A DNA stretch of 64,000 bases from Meiothermus sp. (GTDB lineage Bacteria; Deinococcota; Deinococci; Deinococcales; Thermaceae), in the NCBI RefSeq assembly GCF_026004055.1, contig NZ_BPIJ01000001.1:248001-312000 (forward strand). Reading direction: 5' to 3'. The notes below the pieces were generated by a model. It had not been told where the DNA came from, searched no databases, and saw only the letters and a program-made list of their open reading frames with translations. Made by a program: the position numbers and the translations under genes. Shown one piece after another: positions 16,902 to 26,887 of the stretch (its first letter is position 1; each line of letters begins with the position of its first letter).

Positions 16902-18257
16902 ATGATGAAGGTATATGTAATCGGGGCCGGACTTGCCGGTGCGGAGGCGGCCTTTACGGCGGCCCGTATGGGGGCGCAGGTGCGGCTCTTTGAGATGCGG
17001 CCCCAGCGGATGACCCCGGCCCACCAGACCCCCCATTTTGCCGAGCTGGTCTGTTCCAACAGCCTAGGAGGTGAGGGGGAGACCAACGCCAAAGGGTTGT
17101 TGCAAGCCGAGATGCGGGCCGCGGGCTCGCTGATCATGCAGGCTGCCGAACGGCACCGCATTCCGGCGGGTGGGGCTTTGGCGGTGGAGCGCGAGGGGTT
17201 CTCGCTGGCAATTACCCGAGCGCTGGAGGGTCATCCCCAGATTGAGGTGGTGCGGCAGGAGGTCTTGGAACTGCCCCCAGACGGCGTTACGGTGCTGGCG
17301 ACCGGGCCGCTCACCTCAGATGCGCTATCGGAGCATCTGCGATCTTTGCTGGGGGAGGAGTTTTTGGGCTTTTACGATGCCGCCGCGCCGGTGGTGCTGG
17401 GGGAGAGCATCGACCTCGAGGTGGCCTACCGGGCCGGGCGTTATGGTCAGAGCGCGGACTACCTAAACTGCCCCATGACCGAAGAAGAGTACCGGCGCTT
17501 TTATGAAGTGTTGACCCAGGCCCGCCAACACACCCCCCACGACTGGGAGAAGCTCGAGTTCTTCGAAGGCTGTATGCCCATCGAAGAAATTGCCCGGCGG
17601 GGCTACGATACCCCGCGCTTTGGCCCCCTGAAGCCGGTGGGCTTGCCCGACCCCAGAACCGGCCAGGAGCCCTACGCGGTGGTACAGCTACGGGCGGAGG
17701 ATCGGCGGGGCCAGATGTGGAGCCTGGTGGGGTTCCAGACCGGTCTCAAGTGGGGCGACCAAAAGAACGTGGTGCAGAGCATCCCGGGCCTGGAAAAAGC
17801 CGAAATTGTGCGCTATGGGGTCATGCACCGCAACACCTATCTGTGTGCCCCCAGGCTGATAAAACCCACCCTGCAGTTCCGCGAACATCCAAACCTGCTG
17901 GTAGCCGGGGTGCTCTGCGGGGTAGAGGGATACCTCGAGTCGGCAGCCACCGGTTTTCTGGCCGGCCTCAACGCGGCCCGGTTGGCTCTGGGTGACGAAC
18001 CCTTGGTGCCGCCGGAAGAGTCCATGCTGGGCGGGTTGGTGCGCTACCTGGCAAGCGCCAACCCCGACAACTTCCAGCCCATGAACGCCAACTGGGGGCT
18101 GGTGCCGGCCGAGGGCGGCAAGGGCAAAAAAGCCGAAAAGCGCGCCCGGATGTTTCGGCGGGGTTTGCAGCATTTCCAGGGCTGGCTGGCCGATTTTTCG
18201 GCTGGGGTGGAGGAGGGGCTCCTCTCTAGCGAGGAAATACCGGTAGGTTCAGGTTAG
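16902..18257 (+). CDS. trmFO: tRNA (uracil-54) methyltransferase, folate/FAD-dependent
   Basis: Makes ribothymidine at position 54 of the T-loop using methylene-tetrahydrofolate and FADH2. The N-terminus VYVIGAGLAGAEAAFTAARMG binds FAD, followed by the family signature LFEMRP..TPAHQTPHFAELVCSNSLGGEG and NAKGLLQAEM. 451 residues, normal length. The start is ATG 16902 or 16905; a leaderless promoter points to the first. Its last 32 bp overlap the convergent gene ending at 18226. Confidence 0.97.
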   Translation: MMKVYVIGAGLAGAEAAFTAARMGAQVRLFEMRPQRMTPAHQTPHFAELVCSNSLGGEGETNAKGLLQAEMRAAGSLIMQAAERHRIPAGGALAVEREGFSLAITRALEGHPQIEVVRQEVLELPPDGVTVLATGPLTSDALSEHLRSLLGEEFLGFYDAAAPVVLGESIDLEVAYRAGRYGQSADYLNCPMTEEEYRRFYEVLTQARQHTPHDWEKLEFFEGCMPIEEIARRGYDTPRFGPLKPVGLPDPRTGQEPYAVVQLRAEDRRGQMWSLVGFQTGLKWGDQKNVVQSIPGLEKAEIVRYGVMHRNTYLCAPRLIKPTLQFREHPNLLVAGVLCGVEGYLESAATGFLAGLNAARLALGDEPLVPPEESMLGGLVRYLASANPDNFQPMNANWGLVPAEGGKGKKAEKRARMFRRGLQHFQGWLADFSAGVEEGLLSSEEIPVGSG

Positions 18258-18705
18258 CCAGGCTGGCGTAATCCACTTTCCAGCCCTGTTCGCCAAAGGT
18301 GAGCCGAGCCGAACCGCTCCGTTGCAGGGTAGTGCCGTTCAGTACGGCTGTGAGCCTGAAGCGGATGGTGGCCTGGTCGCCCTCGACCTGGGTTTGTATC
18401 ACCCCCAACTCAAAGTTTTTGAGCCGGGCTGCCGTGCGGCCAAAGCCGGGTGCGGGGTTTTGCAAGAAGCGCTCGCTCCAGATCGGATCGCTGCACTTGA
18501 GACCTTCGAAGACCTGGCGCAGGGCATTTTCGGCCAGTAGCGCCGAGGGCTGGGGTACGGGGCTCTGTGGGCTCGAGAGGGCTTCTACAGCGGCCCTGGC
18601 CCAGTGGCAGGGGGGCACGTCCACAAAGGGAGAAGTGCCCGGCTGGGGTTGGCCTTGCGCTAGGCTCAGGCTTCCCCAAAGCAAAAGGGCCAGCAGTTGG
18701 TTCAT
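18226..18705 (-). CDS. Exported protein with partial SLH-like N-terminus
   Basis: 159 residues starting with a signal peptide (MNQLLALLLWGSLSLAQG). The mature part begins FVDVPPCHWARAAVEAL, resembling the first half of an S-layer homology motif, then a beta-rich stretch (ATIRFRLTAVLNG, SARLTFGEQGWKVDYASL) like an NTF2/DUF-type lipid or nuclease inhibitor fold. Function unknown. ATG 18705 is preferred because it begins the signal peptide; the frame continues upstream into the glmM promoter. Convergent overlap of 32 bp with trmFO. Confidence 0.7.
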   Translation of the reverse strand: MNQLLALLLWGSLSLAQGQPQPGTSPFVDVPPCHWARAAVEALSSPQSPVPQPSALLAENALRQVFEGLKCSDPIWSERFLQNPAPGFGRTAARLKNFELGVIQTQVEGDQATIRFRLTAVLNGTTLQRSGSARLTFGEQGWKVDYASLANLNLPVFPR

Positions 18706-18766
18706 GCTTCTACCCTTGCAGACAGCTAGCCTTGCAACAAGTGAACCCAACACCTTTGGGTATGGG

Positions 18767-18772
18767 TATAAA
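18767..18772 (+). promoter_or_regulatory. Possible -10 box of glmM
   Basis: TATAAA lies 9 bp ahead of the glmM ATG at 18782, leaving no room for a normal leader and with no ribosome site between, so glmM may be translated from a leaderless or nearly leaderless mRNA. No convincing -35 box at the usual distance. Confidence 0.35.
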
Positions 18773-18781
18773 CTGTGCGAG

Positions 18782-20101
18782 ATGGAACGTAAGTATTTTG
18801 GAACCGATGGGGTGCGGGGGGTGGCCGGTGAGCCGCCGCTCACGCCCGAGTTCGCACTCAAGCTGGGCCAGGCGGCCGGGGCTTTCTTCAAAAGCACCGT
18901 CAAGCGACCGGTGGTGTTGTTGGGCAAGGATACCCGGCTATCTTGCGACCTGCTCGAGGCCGCCCTGGCCGCCGGGCTGATGTCCCAGGGGGTACGGGTG
19001 GAGCACCTGGGGGTGCTGCCTACCCCCGGCGTGGCCTACCTGACCCGCGCGCTAGGGGCTACCGCCGGGGTGATGATCTCGGCCAGCCACAACCCCTACC
19101 AGGACAACGGCATCAAGTTTTTCAGCGCGCAGGGGGACAAACTGCCCGACGAGGTCGAGACCCAGATCGAGGCCTTGCTGGAAGAAGATTTCAAAACCGA
19201 TGGTATTGGTACGGTCTCCGACTTCCGCGAGGCCGAGCGGATGTACCTGGACTTTCTGGCCTCCAAGGGCGCAAGCTTGGAGGGGCTTAAGGTTGTCCTG
19301 GACACCGCCAATGGGGCTACCTACCGCTTGGCCCACCGGCTATTCCAGCGGCTAGGGGCCGAGGTGTTTGTGATGTTCAACACCCCGGATGGGCGCAACA
19401 TCAACAAAGGATGCGGCTCCACTCACCCCGGATTTTTGAAGCAGCAGGTGGTGGAGATGGGCTTCGATCTGGGGGTGGCTTTTGATGGTGACGGCGACCG
19501 AGCCATCCTGGTAGACCGGCATGGGCGCGAATTTCACGGCGACCATGTGCTTTATCTAAATGCCCTGATGCGGCGGGAGCCCGGGGTGGTGGGCACCCTG
19601 ATGAGCAACATGGGCCTCGAGGTCAAGCTACGCGAAGCCGGCATCAGCTTCTACCGCACGGCGGTGGGTGACCGTTACGTCTACGAGAAACTCAAAGCCT
19701 CGGCCCTTACCCTGGGCGGCGAACAGAGCGGCCATGTGCTGTTCCTTGACCACGCCCCCACCGGTGACGGCATGCTCACGGCCATTCTGACCCTCAAAGC
19801 CATGCGCGAGTCGGGGCGTGACCTTTCGGAGTGGTACGAGGCCTTACCCATGTACCCGCAGCTCCTCAAAAACGTGCGGGTGCGTGACAAGCAAAGCCTT
19901 ATGAAAAGCAGCGAACTGCACGCCGCGATTCAGCAGGCCGAGGGCCGACTGGCCGGCCAGGGCCGGGTCAACGTGCGGCCCTCCGGCACCGAGCCTTTGG
20001 TGCGGGTGATGGTGGAGGGCCCGGCGGAACTGATTGAATCGGTCTCGTCGGAGCTGGTGGCTGTGGTCGAGCGCCTTGACGGTATGCCGCAGCCCAAATG
20101 A
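18782..20101 (+). CDS. glmM: Phosphoglucosamine mutase
   Basis: Converts glucosamine-6-phosphate to glucosamine-1-phosphate for peptidoglycan precursors. MERKYFGTDGVRG is the GlmM N-terminus; the phosphoserine is S102 in ISASHNP, the magnesium loop is DGDGDR, the sugar loop GGEQSGH and the phosphate loop RVNVRPSGTEPLVRVM. 439 residues, normal. Start ATG 18782 is fixed by the family N-terminus although the frame is open much further upstream. Confidence 0.97.
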   Translation: MERKYFGTDGVRGVAGEPPLTPEFALKLGQAAGAFFKSTVKRPVVLLGKDTRLSCDLLEAALAAGLMSQGVRVEHLGVLPTPGVAYLTRALGATAGVMISASHNPYQDNGIKFFSAQGDKLPDEVETQIEALLEEDFKTDGIGTVSDFREAERMYLDFLASKGASLEGLKVVLDTANGATYRLAHRLFQRLGAEVFVMFNTPDGRNINKGCGSTHPGFLKQQVVEMGFDLGVAFDGDGDRAILVDRHGREFHGDHVLYLNALMRREPGVVGTLMSNMGLEVKLREAGISFYRTAVGDRYVYEKLKASALTLGGEQSGHVLFLDHAPTGDGMLTAILTLKAMRESGRDLSEWYEALPMYPQLLKNVRVRDKQSLMKSSELHAAIQQAEGRLAGQGRVNVRPSGTEPLVRVMVEGPAELIESVSSELVAVVERLDGMPQPK

Positions 20102-20140
20102 TGGGGCTTTGAGTCCGCCGACGACTGCCAGGACAACCGT

Positions 20141-20548
20141 ATGACCGTTCGCCTACCCCTTACCGTGCGCTACGCCGAAACCGATGCCATGGGCGTGGTA
20201 CACCATAGCAGCTACGTGGTCTGGCTCGAGGCCGCAAGGGTGGAGTGGCTCGAGCAAATCGGCCTGCCTTATACCCAAATCGAAGCCCAAGGGCTGGCCT
20301 TTGCGGTGATCGAGTTGGGCCTGACCTACCGCAACCCGGCCCGCTTTGGGGATCGGCTCGAGGTCGAGACCTGGCTCTGCGAGACTTCCTCCCGTACCCT
20401 GCGCTACCAGTACCGGGTGTGGCGGGGCGAAACACTGCTGGCCGAAGGCTTTACCCGCCACCTGTGCCAGGACACCCGGGGCAAGGCGGTGCGGATTCCC
20501 CCGGATATTTCCAGTCGCCTATCGCAGCACCTGTATCGGTTCAGCTGA
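20141..20548 (+). CDS. YbgC/FadM-type acyl-CoA thioesterase
   Basis: 135-residue hot-dog thioesterase. YAETDAMGVVHHSSYVVWLEAAR is the 4-hydroxybenzoyl-CoA thioesterase/YbgC signature, with the catalytic Asp in TDAMG and the following His. Hydrolyses an acyl-CoA to free acid; chain preference unknown. Follows glmM by 39 bp on the same strand. Not close to the aromatic island, so no special link to benzoyl-CoA is claimed. Confidence 0.9.
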   Translation: MTVRLPLTVRYAETDAMGVVHHSSYVVWLEAARVEWLEQIGLPYTQIEAQGLAFAVIELGLTYRNPARFGDRLEVETWLCETSSRTLRYQYRVWRGETLLAEGFTRHLCQDTRGKAVRIPPDISSRLSQHLYRFS

Positions 20549-20574
20549 AAAATCTGGGGTTGTAGCCTGGACGT

Positions 20575-20889
20575 ATGGGCCAGACTGGACAGCCGAGAAG
20601 AACCATTAGCGACCGTGAGATTCGCCTGACCGCGGTGGTGTATGCCCGGCTAGGTGTGGTGCCCTATCTGCGGGCTCATGGGCGGCTGCCCGACCGGATT
20701 GGCGGCCCCTGGAATATCATCCCCATGCGGCTGGTGATCGAGGAGCGGGGAACCGACCCCGAACTTACCGACGACGAGCAATTGGTGTATGAGGCCATTT
20801 TGCGGGAAGGTCGGCTGCCGGGAGGGTCGGTCGTATTGCTCGACGAAGCGGAAAAACGCTCCGGCAAGAAAAGAAAACGGAAGGGGTGA
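20575..20889 (+). CDS. Hypothetical protein, 104 aa
   Basis: Not recognised. A compact N-terminal region (REIRLTAVVYARLGVVPYLRAHG) is followed by a mixed region and an extremely basic tail (KRSGKKRKRKG) that could contact nucleic acid. No cysteines, no signal peptide. Starts 26 bp after the thioesterase stop on the same strand, so probably cotranscribed. The start is not preceded by a clear ribosome site. Confidence 0.6.
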   Translation: MGQTGQPRRTISDREIRLTAVVYARLGVVPYLRAHGRLPDRIGGPWNIIPMRLVIEERGTDPELTDDEQLVYEAILREGRLPGGSVVLLDEAEKRSGKKRKRKG

Positions 20890-20975
20890 CCGCGCTTTTC
20901 ATCAAAAGAGCCCACGCGGTGGCTTATGTAGCCCCTACAGCGGTTTTTCTGGGGGGACCACTCATGTACACGGGA

Positions 20976-22019
20976 CTAGAGCGCGATCCAGGTCTGCTGC
21001 TGGCAACTTTGTACCGTGGCATCGATCACCCGCTGGGTGGCCAGACCATCCGCCAGGCTCGGGGTGGGTTGCTGGTTTTGCCGCACCCCCTCCATAAAGC
21101 GCCGGGCCAGCTCGATGAACTGGAAGTGGCCCCAGGAGGTCTCTGGGTCGCGCCCCCGCAGCAGGCTTTTGTCCGGGGGCACTTCGCGGTAGAGGCCGGG
21201 GCGCCGGGCCAGGAGGAGCTGGAAGCTGCTTCCCTTGCCCCAGAGGGCTGGGGAGAGCTTTAGGGCTCCTTTGGTGCCCTGGATTTCCAGCTCGAGCCGC
21301 TGGTCGGCCCCGATGTGCACCCTCGAGAGCGAAAAAGCCCCGCTGGCCTGGCCCAGCCGGGCCAGCACCGCCCCCTCGTCGAGGTTGGTGACCGGGTCGG
21401 GCCGCTGGAAGTGGATGTGGCCCTGGGCCATGACCTGGGTGAACTCGAGGCCCGTTACCATCCGTACCAGGTCGAAAAGGTGGGCCCCCAGGTCGGCCAC
21501 CGCGCCCCCGGCCCCGCCCGTCTCGGCCTTGGCCCGCCAGGGGGTGGAGCCCTCGGGGTCACCCATAAAGCCCCCGTGGAAGTAGCCCCGCAGGTAGAGC
21601 ACCTCGCCGATCTCGCCCGAACGCACCAGTGCCTGCGCGGTCTCGGCGGCTAGGTCGCCCCGGCTGGTGAAGGCGGTCAGGCCGATGCGCCTGTGGGCCT
21701 GCGCGGCGTTCAAAATGGCCTCGCCTTCCGGCGCACTGCGGGCCAGCGGCTTGTCCATAAAAAGGTGCTTCCCCGCTTCCAGGGCCCGAATGCCCAAGGG
21801 GGCGTGGGTATCGTCGGTGGTGGAGATGGCCACGCCGTCGCAGGCGGCCAGCAGGTCTGGGTAGTGCTCAAAGGCCCGGGTGCCAAACTGCGCGGCCAGT
21901 TTTTGCGCGTGGGCCGGGGTGCGACTGTAGATGCCGGCAATTTCGGCCCCTGCGTCTTTGAAGGCGGGAAGGTGGGCAAAACCGGCCCACCAGCCCGCGC
22001 CTACGATTCCGATTCGCAT
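20976..22019 (-). CDS. Gfo/Idh/MocA-family oxidoreductase (sugar operon)
   Basis: NAD(P)-dependent dehydrogenase with Rossmann start MRIGIVGAGWWAGFAHLPAF, the EKP-like motif as M-DKPLAR near residue 92 and the C-terminal alpha/beta domain with a Gly/Ala-rich active-site loop (GGAGGAVADLGAHLFDLVR, catalytic-type His in the DLGAHLFD motif). 347 residues. ATG 22019 is preferred over GTG 22028 because AGAGG sits just upstream. It follows the sugar ABC transporter genes by 11 bp, so it probably oxidises the imported sugar or a derivative. Confidence 0.9.
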   Translation of the reverse strand: MRIGIVGAGWWAGFAHLPAFKDAGAEIAGIYSRTPAHAQKLAAQFGTRAFEHYPDLLAACDGVAISTTDDTHAPLGIRALEAGKHLFMDKPLARSAPEGEAILNAAQAHRRIGLTAFTSRGDLAAETAQALVRSGEIGEVLYLRGYFHGGFMGDPEGSTPWRAKAETGGAGGAVADLGAHLFDLVRMVTGLEFTQVMAQGHIHFQRPDPVTNLDEGAVLARLGQASGAFSLSRVHIGADQRLELEIQGTKGALKLSPALWGKGSSFQLLLARRPGLYREVPPDKSLLRGRDPETSWGHFQFIELARRFMEGVRQNQQPTPSLADGLATQRVIDATVQSCQQQTWIAL

Positions 22020-22030
22020 CTTAAGCACCT

Positions 22031-22801
22031 CTAGCCGCGTGGTAGGGGGGTTTGTGCAGGGCGCACGCCCTTGGGCATCACTCCCCCAATAATCATGCCC
22101 AGCACGTCGTCGTGGCTCACGTCTTGGGTGTAGACGGTGCCCACCACTTTGCCGTTCTTCATCACCGTGATGCGGTCGGCCAGGTCGAACACATCGTGCA
22201 GGTCGTGGCTGATCAGGAAGATGCCCACCCCCTCGGCCTTGAGGGCCTTGATTAGCTCACCCACCTTGGCGGTCTCCTCGGGGCCTAAGGCGGCGGTGGG
22301 CTCGTCCATGATCAGGCAGCGGGCCTTGAAGTAGATGGCCCGCCCGATGGCCACCGTCTGGCGCTGGCCGCCCGACATCTGGGCTACCGGTACGCGCAAG
22401 GAGGGGATTTTGACCCTTAGGCGGTCAAGGGTTTTGCGGGCTTCCAGCTCCATGATGTCCTCGTCCAGCATCACCCCCCGTACCTTCTCCCGCCCCAAGA
22501 AGACGTTGGCTACAGCGTCGAGGTTGTCGGCTAGGGCTAGGCTCTGGTAGATGGTCTCGATGCCCAGGGCCTGAGCGTCTTGCGGAGACCGGATTTGCAC
22601 TTCCTGCCCGTCTACCCGAATCTGCCCTGAGTCGGCCTGATAGGCGCCGGAGAGTACCTTAATCAGGGTGGACTTACCCGCTCCGTTATGCCCCAAAAGA
22701 CCCACCACCTCGCCTGGATAGAGATTAACCGAGGCGTTGTCTAAGGCCTGGTTGCCGCCAAAGCGCAAACAGATGTTCTGCATCTCGATAAGAGGGGTCA
22801 T
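22031..22801 (-). CDS. Sugar ABC transporter ATP-binding protein (single-domain)
   Basis: CUT2-type ATPase. Walker [10 protein letters not shown], signature [14 protein letters not shown], Walker [14 protein letters not shown]-loop LISHDLHDV. Unlike RbsA/XylG, which are two fused ATPase halves of about 500 residues, this is a single 256-residue domain of the FrcA type that must dimerise. ATG 22801 follows GGAGGTAGGC and overlaps the neighbouring permease gene's end by no more than a few bases. Substrate inferred only as a monosaccharide. Confidence 0.92.
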   Translation of the reverse strand: MTPLIEMQNICLRFGGNQALDNASVNLYPGEVVGLLGHNGAGKSTLIKVLSGAYQADSGQIRVDGQEVQIRSPQDAQALGIETIYQSLALADNLDAVANVFLGREKVRGVMLDEDIMELEARKTLDRLRVKIPSLRVPVAQMSGGQRQTVAIGRAIYFKARCLIMDEPTAALGPEETAKVGELIKALKAEGVGIFLISHDLHDVFDLADRITVMKNGKVVGTVYTQDVSHDDVLGMIIGGVMPKGVRPAQTPLPRG

Positions 22802-22803
22802 GC

Positions 22804-24024
22804 CTACCTCCGGCTCCTCAAGTAGACCGTGTTCCAGATAACCGCGGCCAGAAGCACCAGCCCCAGCACCACGTTCTGCCACTCGGTCGGTAGACCCATC
22901 AGCACCATTCCACTGCGCAACGAAGACATGAGCAGCGCTCCCAGCGCGGCCCCCACAATGGTGCCGCTACCCCCAGCTAAGGCGGTACCGCCTATGACCG
23001 CAGCGGCAATCACGTCGAGCTCGAGCAGATTGCCCATGCTGTTGGTCACAAAGTTCAAGCGGGCGGCCTGCACTGCCCCGGCCAGGGCGGCCAGGAAGCC
23101 CATTAGGGCGAATACCGCTACCAGCATCCGCCGGACGTTAATGCCGGCCAGCAAAGCGGCTTCGGGGTTACCCCCGATGGCGAAGACATAGCGGCCAAAG
23201 CGGGTGTTGAGGGCAATCCAGTTGAGGCTGAAGAGCACAACCAGCGTGATGAGTACCGGTACCGGCATGCCCCGTGGGGTGTTGGTGCCGGGGTAGGGGA
23301 AGGCATTCATGACCAACACAAAAGCCAGTACCAGCGCCAGTAGGGTACCGGTGACCAGCCCTTCGGCCCAGACGGGCCGCACCGGTAGGCCGTTCTTGAG
23401 GCGGCGACTGCGGTTGGAAAGGGCTTGGAATACGATAAAAACCATCACCACCAGACCCACCACCCAGGTCCAGAACTCGCCGATAGCGCCATTTAGGCCG
23501 CCCCCCAGCACCTTGAAGTTGTCGTTTAGGGGGCCGATGGTGCGCCCGCTGGCCACGATGAAGGTGGCATTGCGAAAAATCAGCAACCCCGCGAGCGTCA
23601 CCACGAAGGCCGGCACCCCCCAGTAGGCCACCCAGTAGCCCTGAAAAGCGCCAATTAGGGCCCCCAGCAGCAAGCCTGCCAGCAGAGCCAGCAGCCAGTG
23701 CCCCCCCCAGCCCAGAGGGGGCACGGTCTGGATCAGGGCCATAATCATGCCGGTAAAGCCCAGGATGGAGCCCACCGAAAGGTCAATTTGGCGGGTGACG
23801 ATGACCATCACCATGCCCCCCACCATGATGCCCACTACGGCGGTTTGTACCGAAAGGTTCCAGAGGTTTTGCGGGCTCAGGAACTGTCCGGGCTGGTTCA
23901 TGGTGAGTATTTGAAAGACCGTCCAGACCACTGCCAGTACTACCAGCATGGTGAGGATGCGCCCATCCACCCCCAGGCTTTGTACCAGGCCGGGGGTAGC
24001 CCTCGAGGTCGTTTGCATCTGCAT
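22804..24024 (-). CDS. Sugar ABC transporter permease (XylH/RbsC family)
   Basis: 406 residues with about ten hydrophobic helices. [19 protein letters not shown] is the BPD_transp_2 signature of CUT2 permeases, and [33 protein letters not shown] is the conserved cytoplasmic loop. The long periplasmic insert around residues 240-270 is typical of XylH rather than RbsC. AGGAGGG precedes the ATG. Lies downstream of the binding-protein gene, separated by a terminator-like hairpin. Confidence 0.92.
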   Translation of the reverse strand: MQMQTTSRATPGLVQSLGVDGRILTMLVVLAVVWTVFQILTMNQPGQFLSPQNLWNLSVQTAVVGIMVGGMVMVIVTRQIDLSVGSILGFTGMIMALIQTVPPLGWGGHWLLALLAGLLLGALIGAFQGYWVAYWGVPAFVVTLAGLLIFRNATFIVASGRTIGPLNDNFKVLGGGLNGAIGEFWTWVVGLVVMVFIVFQALSNRSRRLKNGLPVRPVWAEGLVTGTLLALVLAFVLVMNAFPYPGTNTPRGMPVPVLITLVVLFSLNWIALNTRFGRYVFAIGGNPEAALLAGINVRRMLVAVFALMGFLAALAGAVQAARLNFVTNSMGNLLELDVIAAAVIGGTALAGGSGTIVGAALGALLMSSLRSGMVLMGLPTEWQNVVLGLVLLAAVIWNTVYLRSRR

Positions 24025-24103
24025 TAAGAAGCCCTCCTCACTTGTAGTTGTTGGACACGATTATAGCGCGGCTTTGGGAACTTTGTGCTTTTTGCTCGGC
24101 CTA

Positions 24104-24130
24104 TAAAAAGGGTGGGCCTGCGCCCACCCT
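24104..24130 (-). terminator. Rho-independent terminator after the sugar-binding protein gene
   Basis: On the minus strand GGGTGGGC-GCAG-GCCCACCC is followed by TTTTTATA. It lies 18 bp after the binding-protein stop and ahead of the permease gene, so it should stop most transcripts and give excess receptor over membrane components, as in maltose and xylose systems. Confidence 0.8.
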
Positions 24131-24147
24131 GGCAAAACCACTTCAGA

Positions 24148-25185
24148 TTAGCGGCAGGCTGCCGGTGCGCTTGCTCCGCTCACACCCTGGCACAGGGCTT
24201 GTTTGGTGATCCAGCCTGCCCGCAGCACCACGTCGAGGTTCTGGCGGGTAATGGGGATAGGCTTGAGCAAGAGGGCGTTCATGCGCACTTTGTTGGGGCC
24301 GTCGGCAAAAACGGTTCTACCTGGCAGCTTGTCCATGGCAGTGCCACGGGCCATCAGCACGGCGGCCTCGGCGGCCCTACGGCCTAGCTCGCGGGCATCT
24401 TTCCAGACGCTCACGGTTTGCAGCCCCCGGGCCACCCGGTTGAGCGCGGCCTGGTCGCCGTCCTGGCCCGAAACCGGCACTTTTCCGGCCAGCCCCACTG
24501 CGGCCAGCGCGGCTACCACGCCCCCTGCGGTGCCGTCGTTGGAGGCCACAACTGCATCCACTTTGTTACCGTTGGCGGTGAGGATCTGCTCCATATTGCG
24601 CTGGGCCACCTCGGGCTTCCAACCTTCGGTGTACTGCTTGCCCACCACCTTAATATCGCCCCGCTTGATGGCGGCATCGAGTACCTCGAGCTGCCCTTTG
24701 TGCAGGAAGTCGGCGTTGGGGTCGGTGTTGGCCCCCAGAATAAAGGCATAGTTGCCCTTGGGACGCACCTTGTACACCTCGCGGGCCTGCATCCGGCCTA
24801 CTTCCACGTTGTCGAAGGTGATGTAGTAGGCGTAGTCGTTCTCGATCAGGCGGTCGTAGGCCACCACCGGAATGCCGGCGGCCTTGGCCTTATCAATGGC
24901 TGGCAGGATGGCGTCTTTGTCCCAGGCCAAAATGATCAGGGCCTTGGCCCCACGGGCGATGAGGGCGTCGATGTCGTTGAGCTGCTTTTCCGAGGAGCTC
25001 TGGGCGTCGGCGCTGATGTAGGTCGCACCCATGCGCCCGAGCTGCTCACGGATGGCCCGCTCGTCAATTTTCCAGCGCTCTTCTTGGAAGTTGGCCCAGC
25101 TCACCCCCACTATTACCTGCTGCGCCAAAGCCGGCACGGCCAGCGCAAACCACAACAGCACCATTACCCTGGTGAATGGCTTCAT
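24148..25185 (-). CDS. Sugar ABC transporter substrate-binding protein (XylF-like)
   Basis: Exported receptor: signal peptide [22 protein letters not shown] then a Peripla_BP_4 domain ([93 protein letters not shown]). DRLI..YYITFDN and GQDGD are close to D-xylose-binding XylF. ATG 25185 follows AGGAGGAGGG. 345 residues. First gene of the transporter operon, separated from the permease gene by a terminator. Confidence 0.9.
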   Translation of the reverse strand: MKPFTRVMVLLWFALAVPALAQQVIVGVSWANFQEERWKIDERAIREQLGRMGATYISADAQSSSEKQLNDIDALIARGAKALIILAWDKDAILPAIDKAKAAGIPVVAYDRLIENDYAYYITFDNVEVGRMQAREVYKVRPKGNYAFILGANTDPNADFLHKGQLEVLDAAIKRGDIKVVGKQYTEGWKPEVAQRNMEQILTANGNKVDAVVASNDGTAGGVVAALAAVGLAGKVPVSGQDGDQAALNRVARGLQTVSVWKDARELGRRAAEAAVLMARGTAMDKLPGRTVFADGPNKVRMNALLLKPIPITRQNLDVVLRAGWITKQALCQGVSGASAPAACR

Positions 25186-25282
25186 GTTCCCTCCTCCTAC
25201 GTTGATGAGCCGAGATTGGGCATATGGAAAAGACCCCGGTTTTTTCGACTCGGGAAAAAAGTACCACTTTGCCAGAGGAATG

Positions 25283-26860
25283 TCAATAACTTTGGCCGGG
25301 CACGAAGTTTTGTGGCCCCTGACCTCGTACAAACCGCACAAAGCGGTTGCTGCTCACCAAGGCGGTTTCCTCGAGGCCGTCGGGCCAGCGCACCCGCAGG
25401 CGCACCTCTTTGGCGTTGCCTAGGCCGAAATGCACGAAGCCCAGGCCCCCGCTCACGTGCCCTCCGCCCACCGTGAGTTCGCGCCGCAGCACCCGGCCCG
25501 GTAGCTCGACCTCGAGCCAGGCCCCGATGCCATCGCGGTTGGGGCCCGGTTGCTGAAGGCGTACCTGCAGCCAGTTGCCCAAAGGCTGCCCACCCAGTCC
25601 CCCTAGGTTGCGCCAGAGCTGGGCCGGGTCGAGCCGGTTGACCACCACCAGGTCGAGCAGGCCGTCGGCGTTTAGATCCACCACCTGGGCCCCCCGACCC
25701 CGCAAAAAACTGGCCACCCCGGCCTTGTCCCCTGCCTCGGTGAAGGTGCCGTCGGGCTTTTGCAGCATCAGGTTGTTGGGGTCGCGGGCGGCGGCCTCGC
25801 GCATGTAGCCCACGTTGCCCTTAGCCACGAAGAGATCCACCAGACCATCGTTGTTGACGTCCTCGAACTGGGCGTGCCAGGCGGTGGACATGTGCACGTC
25901 GCCGCCGGTATAGGGGCGGTGGGCGGTGGCGTTGCGGCGGAAGGCGATGTCTGTGTAGCTGGGCTGCTCGGGGGACTCCAGCATCTGGAGCTTGTTGTCG
26001 CCCATGCTGGTGAGGTAGTAGACCGGGTAGCCCGTTCCGGTAAGGTCGGCGCTGGCGATGCCCATACCCCAGATTTGCAGGCGCTTCCAGCCTTCGGCCT
26101 CGGTGTAGAGGCGGGGCGGCTGCCCTGGGAGGAGCTGCCAGAGCTGCTCCTGGCCCTTGCCCTGGTAGTACTCGCGGTCGTTGGAAACCCTAAGGGCCGG
26201 GATGCCCGAGCGGTTCCAGTCGGAGAAGAGCATGGAAAGCGCGCAGAAGCTGGGCTCGAGCGGCCAAGGGGGAGCGAATCCCGGGGTGCTGAGGCTGGGC
26301 CGGTACAGGGCGTTGCCGCGGCAACTACCCCAGGGGAACGTGGTGTTGCGCTGCACGTAGGCCCCCGTGGCCAAGGTAGGCCAGTTGTGGCCGCGCTCCC
26401 AGGTCGCAGAAAAGGCCGTGGTCCAGGTGTTTCCCCCTTGAAAGCCCCACCGCCGGTTGGCCACTTCAAAGCGGCATTGGCCCAGTCCGCGCAGCAGGAG
26501 ATCCTCCCCGGCCCGCAGGAGGGCCAGGTCGGTCTCGCTGTCGCCGTCTATGTCCAGCGGGTAGGCTCCCATTACCTGGGCGAACTCCACCCCGGCCACC
26601 TGCTCCGAAAAGCGCAGCGGCCCGCCCATCGCGCTTCGGTTCACGAAGAGTTTGGCCCGGTTGTCGCCGCCGGCCAGCACCAGCTCGGGCAGGCCATCGT
26701 GGTTGCAATCGAAGGCGGCCACCCCACCCCCCACCACGTAGTCGCCTTCAAAGCGGCTGTAGAGGCCAGCGCTTTGGGTTTCTTCCAGAAAGCTGGGAAC
26801 CACCTGAGCCAGCGCTAGGGAAAGCCAGCCCACCCCCAGCCAAACCCACACGGAACGCAT
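25283..26860 (-). CDS. Secreted FG-GAP / ASPIC-UnbV (CRTAC1-like) repeat protein
   Basis: 525 residues with signal peptide [18 protein letters not shown]. Several calcium-type FG-GAP/VCBS blades are visible: [62 protein letters not shown]. The C-terminal 90 residues are an ASPIC/UnbV domain ([23 protein letters not shown].., [17 protein letters not shown]). Expected extracellular seven-bladed propeller of unknown role. Divergent from the haloperoxidase-like gene with only 27 bp between start codons. Confidence 0.88.
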   Translation of the reverse strand: MRSVWVWLGVGWLSLALAQVVPSFLEETQSAGLYSRFEGDYVVGGGVAAFDCNHDGLPELVLAGGDNRAKLFVNRSAMGGPLRFSEQVAGVEFAQVMGAYPLDIDGDSETDLALLRAGEDLLLRGLGQCRFEVANRRWGFQGGNTWTTAFSATWERGHNWPTLATGAYVQRNTTFPWGSCRGNALYRPSLSTPGFAPPWPLEPSFCALSMLFSDWNRSGIPALRVSNDREYYQGKGQEQLWQLLPGQPPRLYTEAEGWKRLQIWGMGIASADLTGTGYPVYYLTSMGDNKLQMLESPEQPSYTDIAFRRNATAHRPYTGGDVHMSTAWHAQFEDVNNDGLVDLFVAKGNVGYMREAAARDPNNLMLQKPDGTFTEAGDKAGVASFLRGRGAQVVDLNADGLLDLVVVNRLDPAQLWRNLGGLGGQPLGNWLQVRLQQPGPNRDGIGAWLEVELPGRVLRRELTVGGGHVSGGLGFVHFGLGNAKEVRLRVRWPDGLEETALVSSNRFVRFVRGQGPQNFVPGQSY

Positions 26861-26887
26861 ACAGAGTATGATACTGCCGGCAAAACC

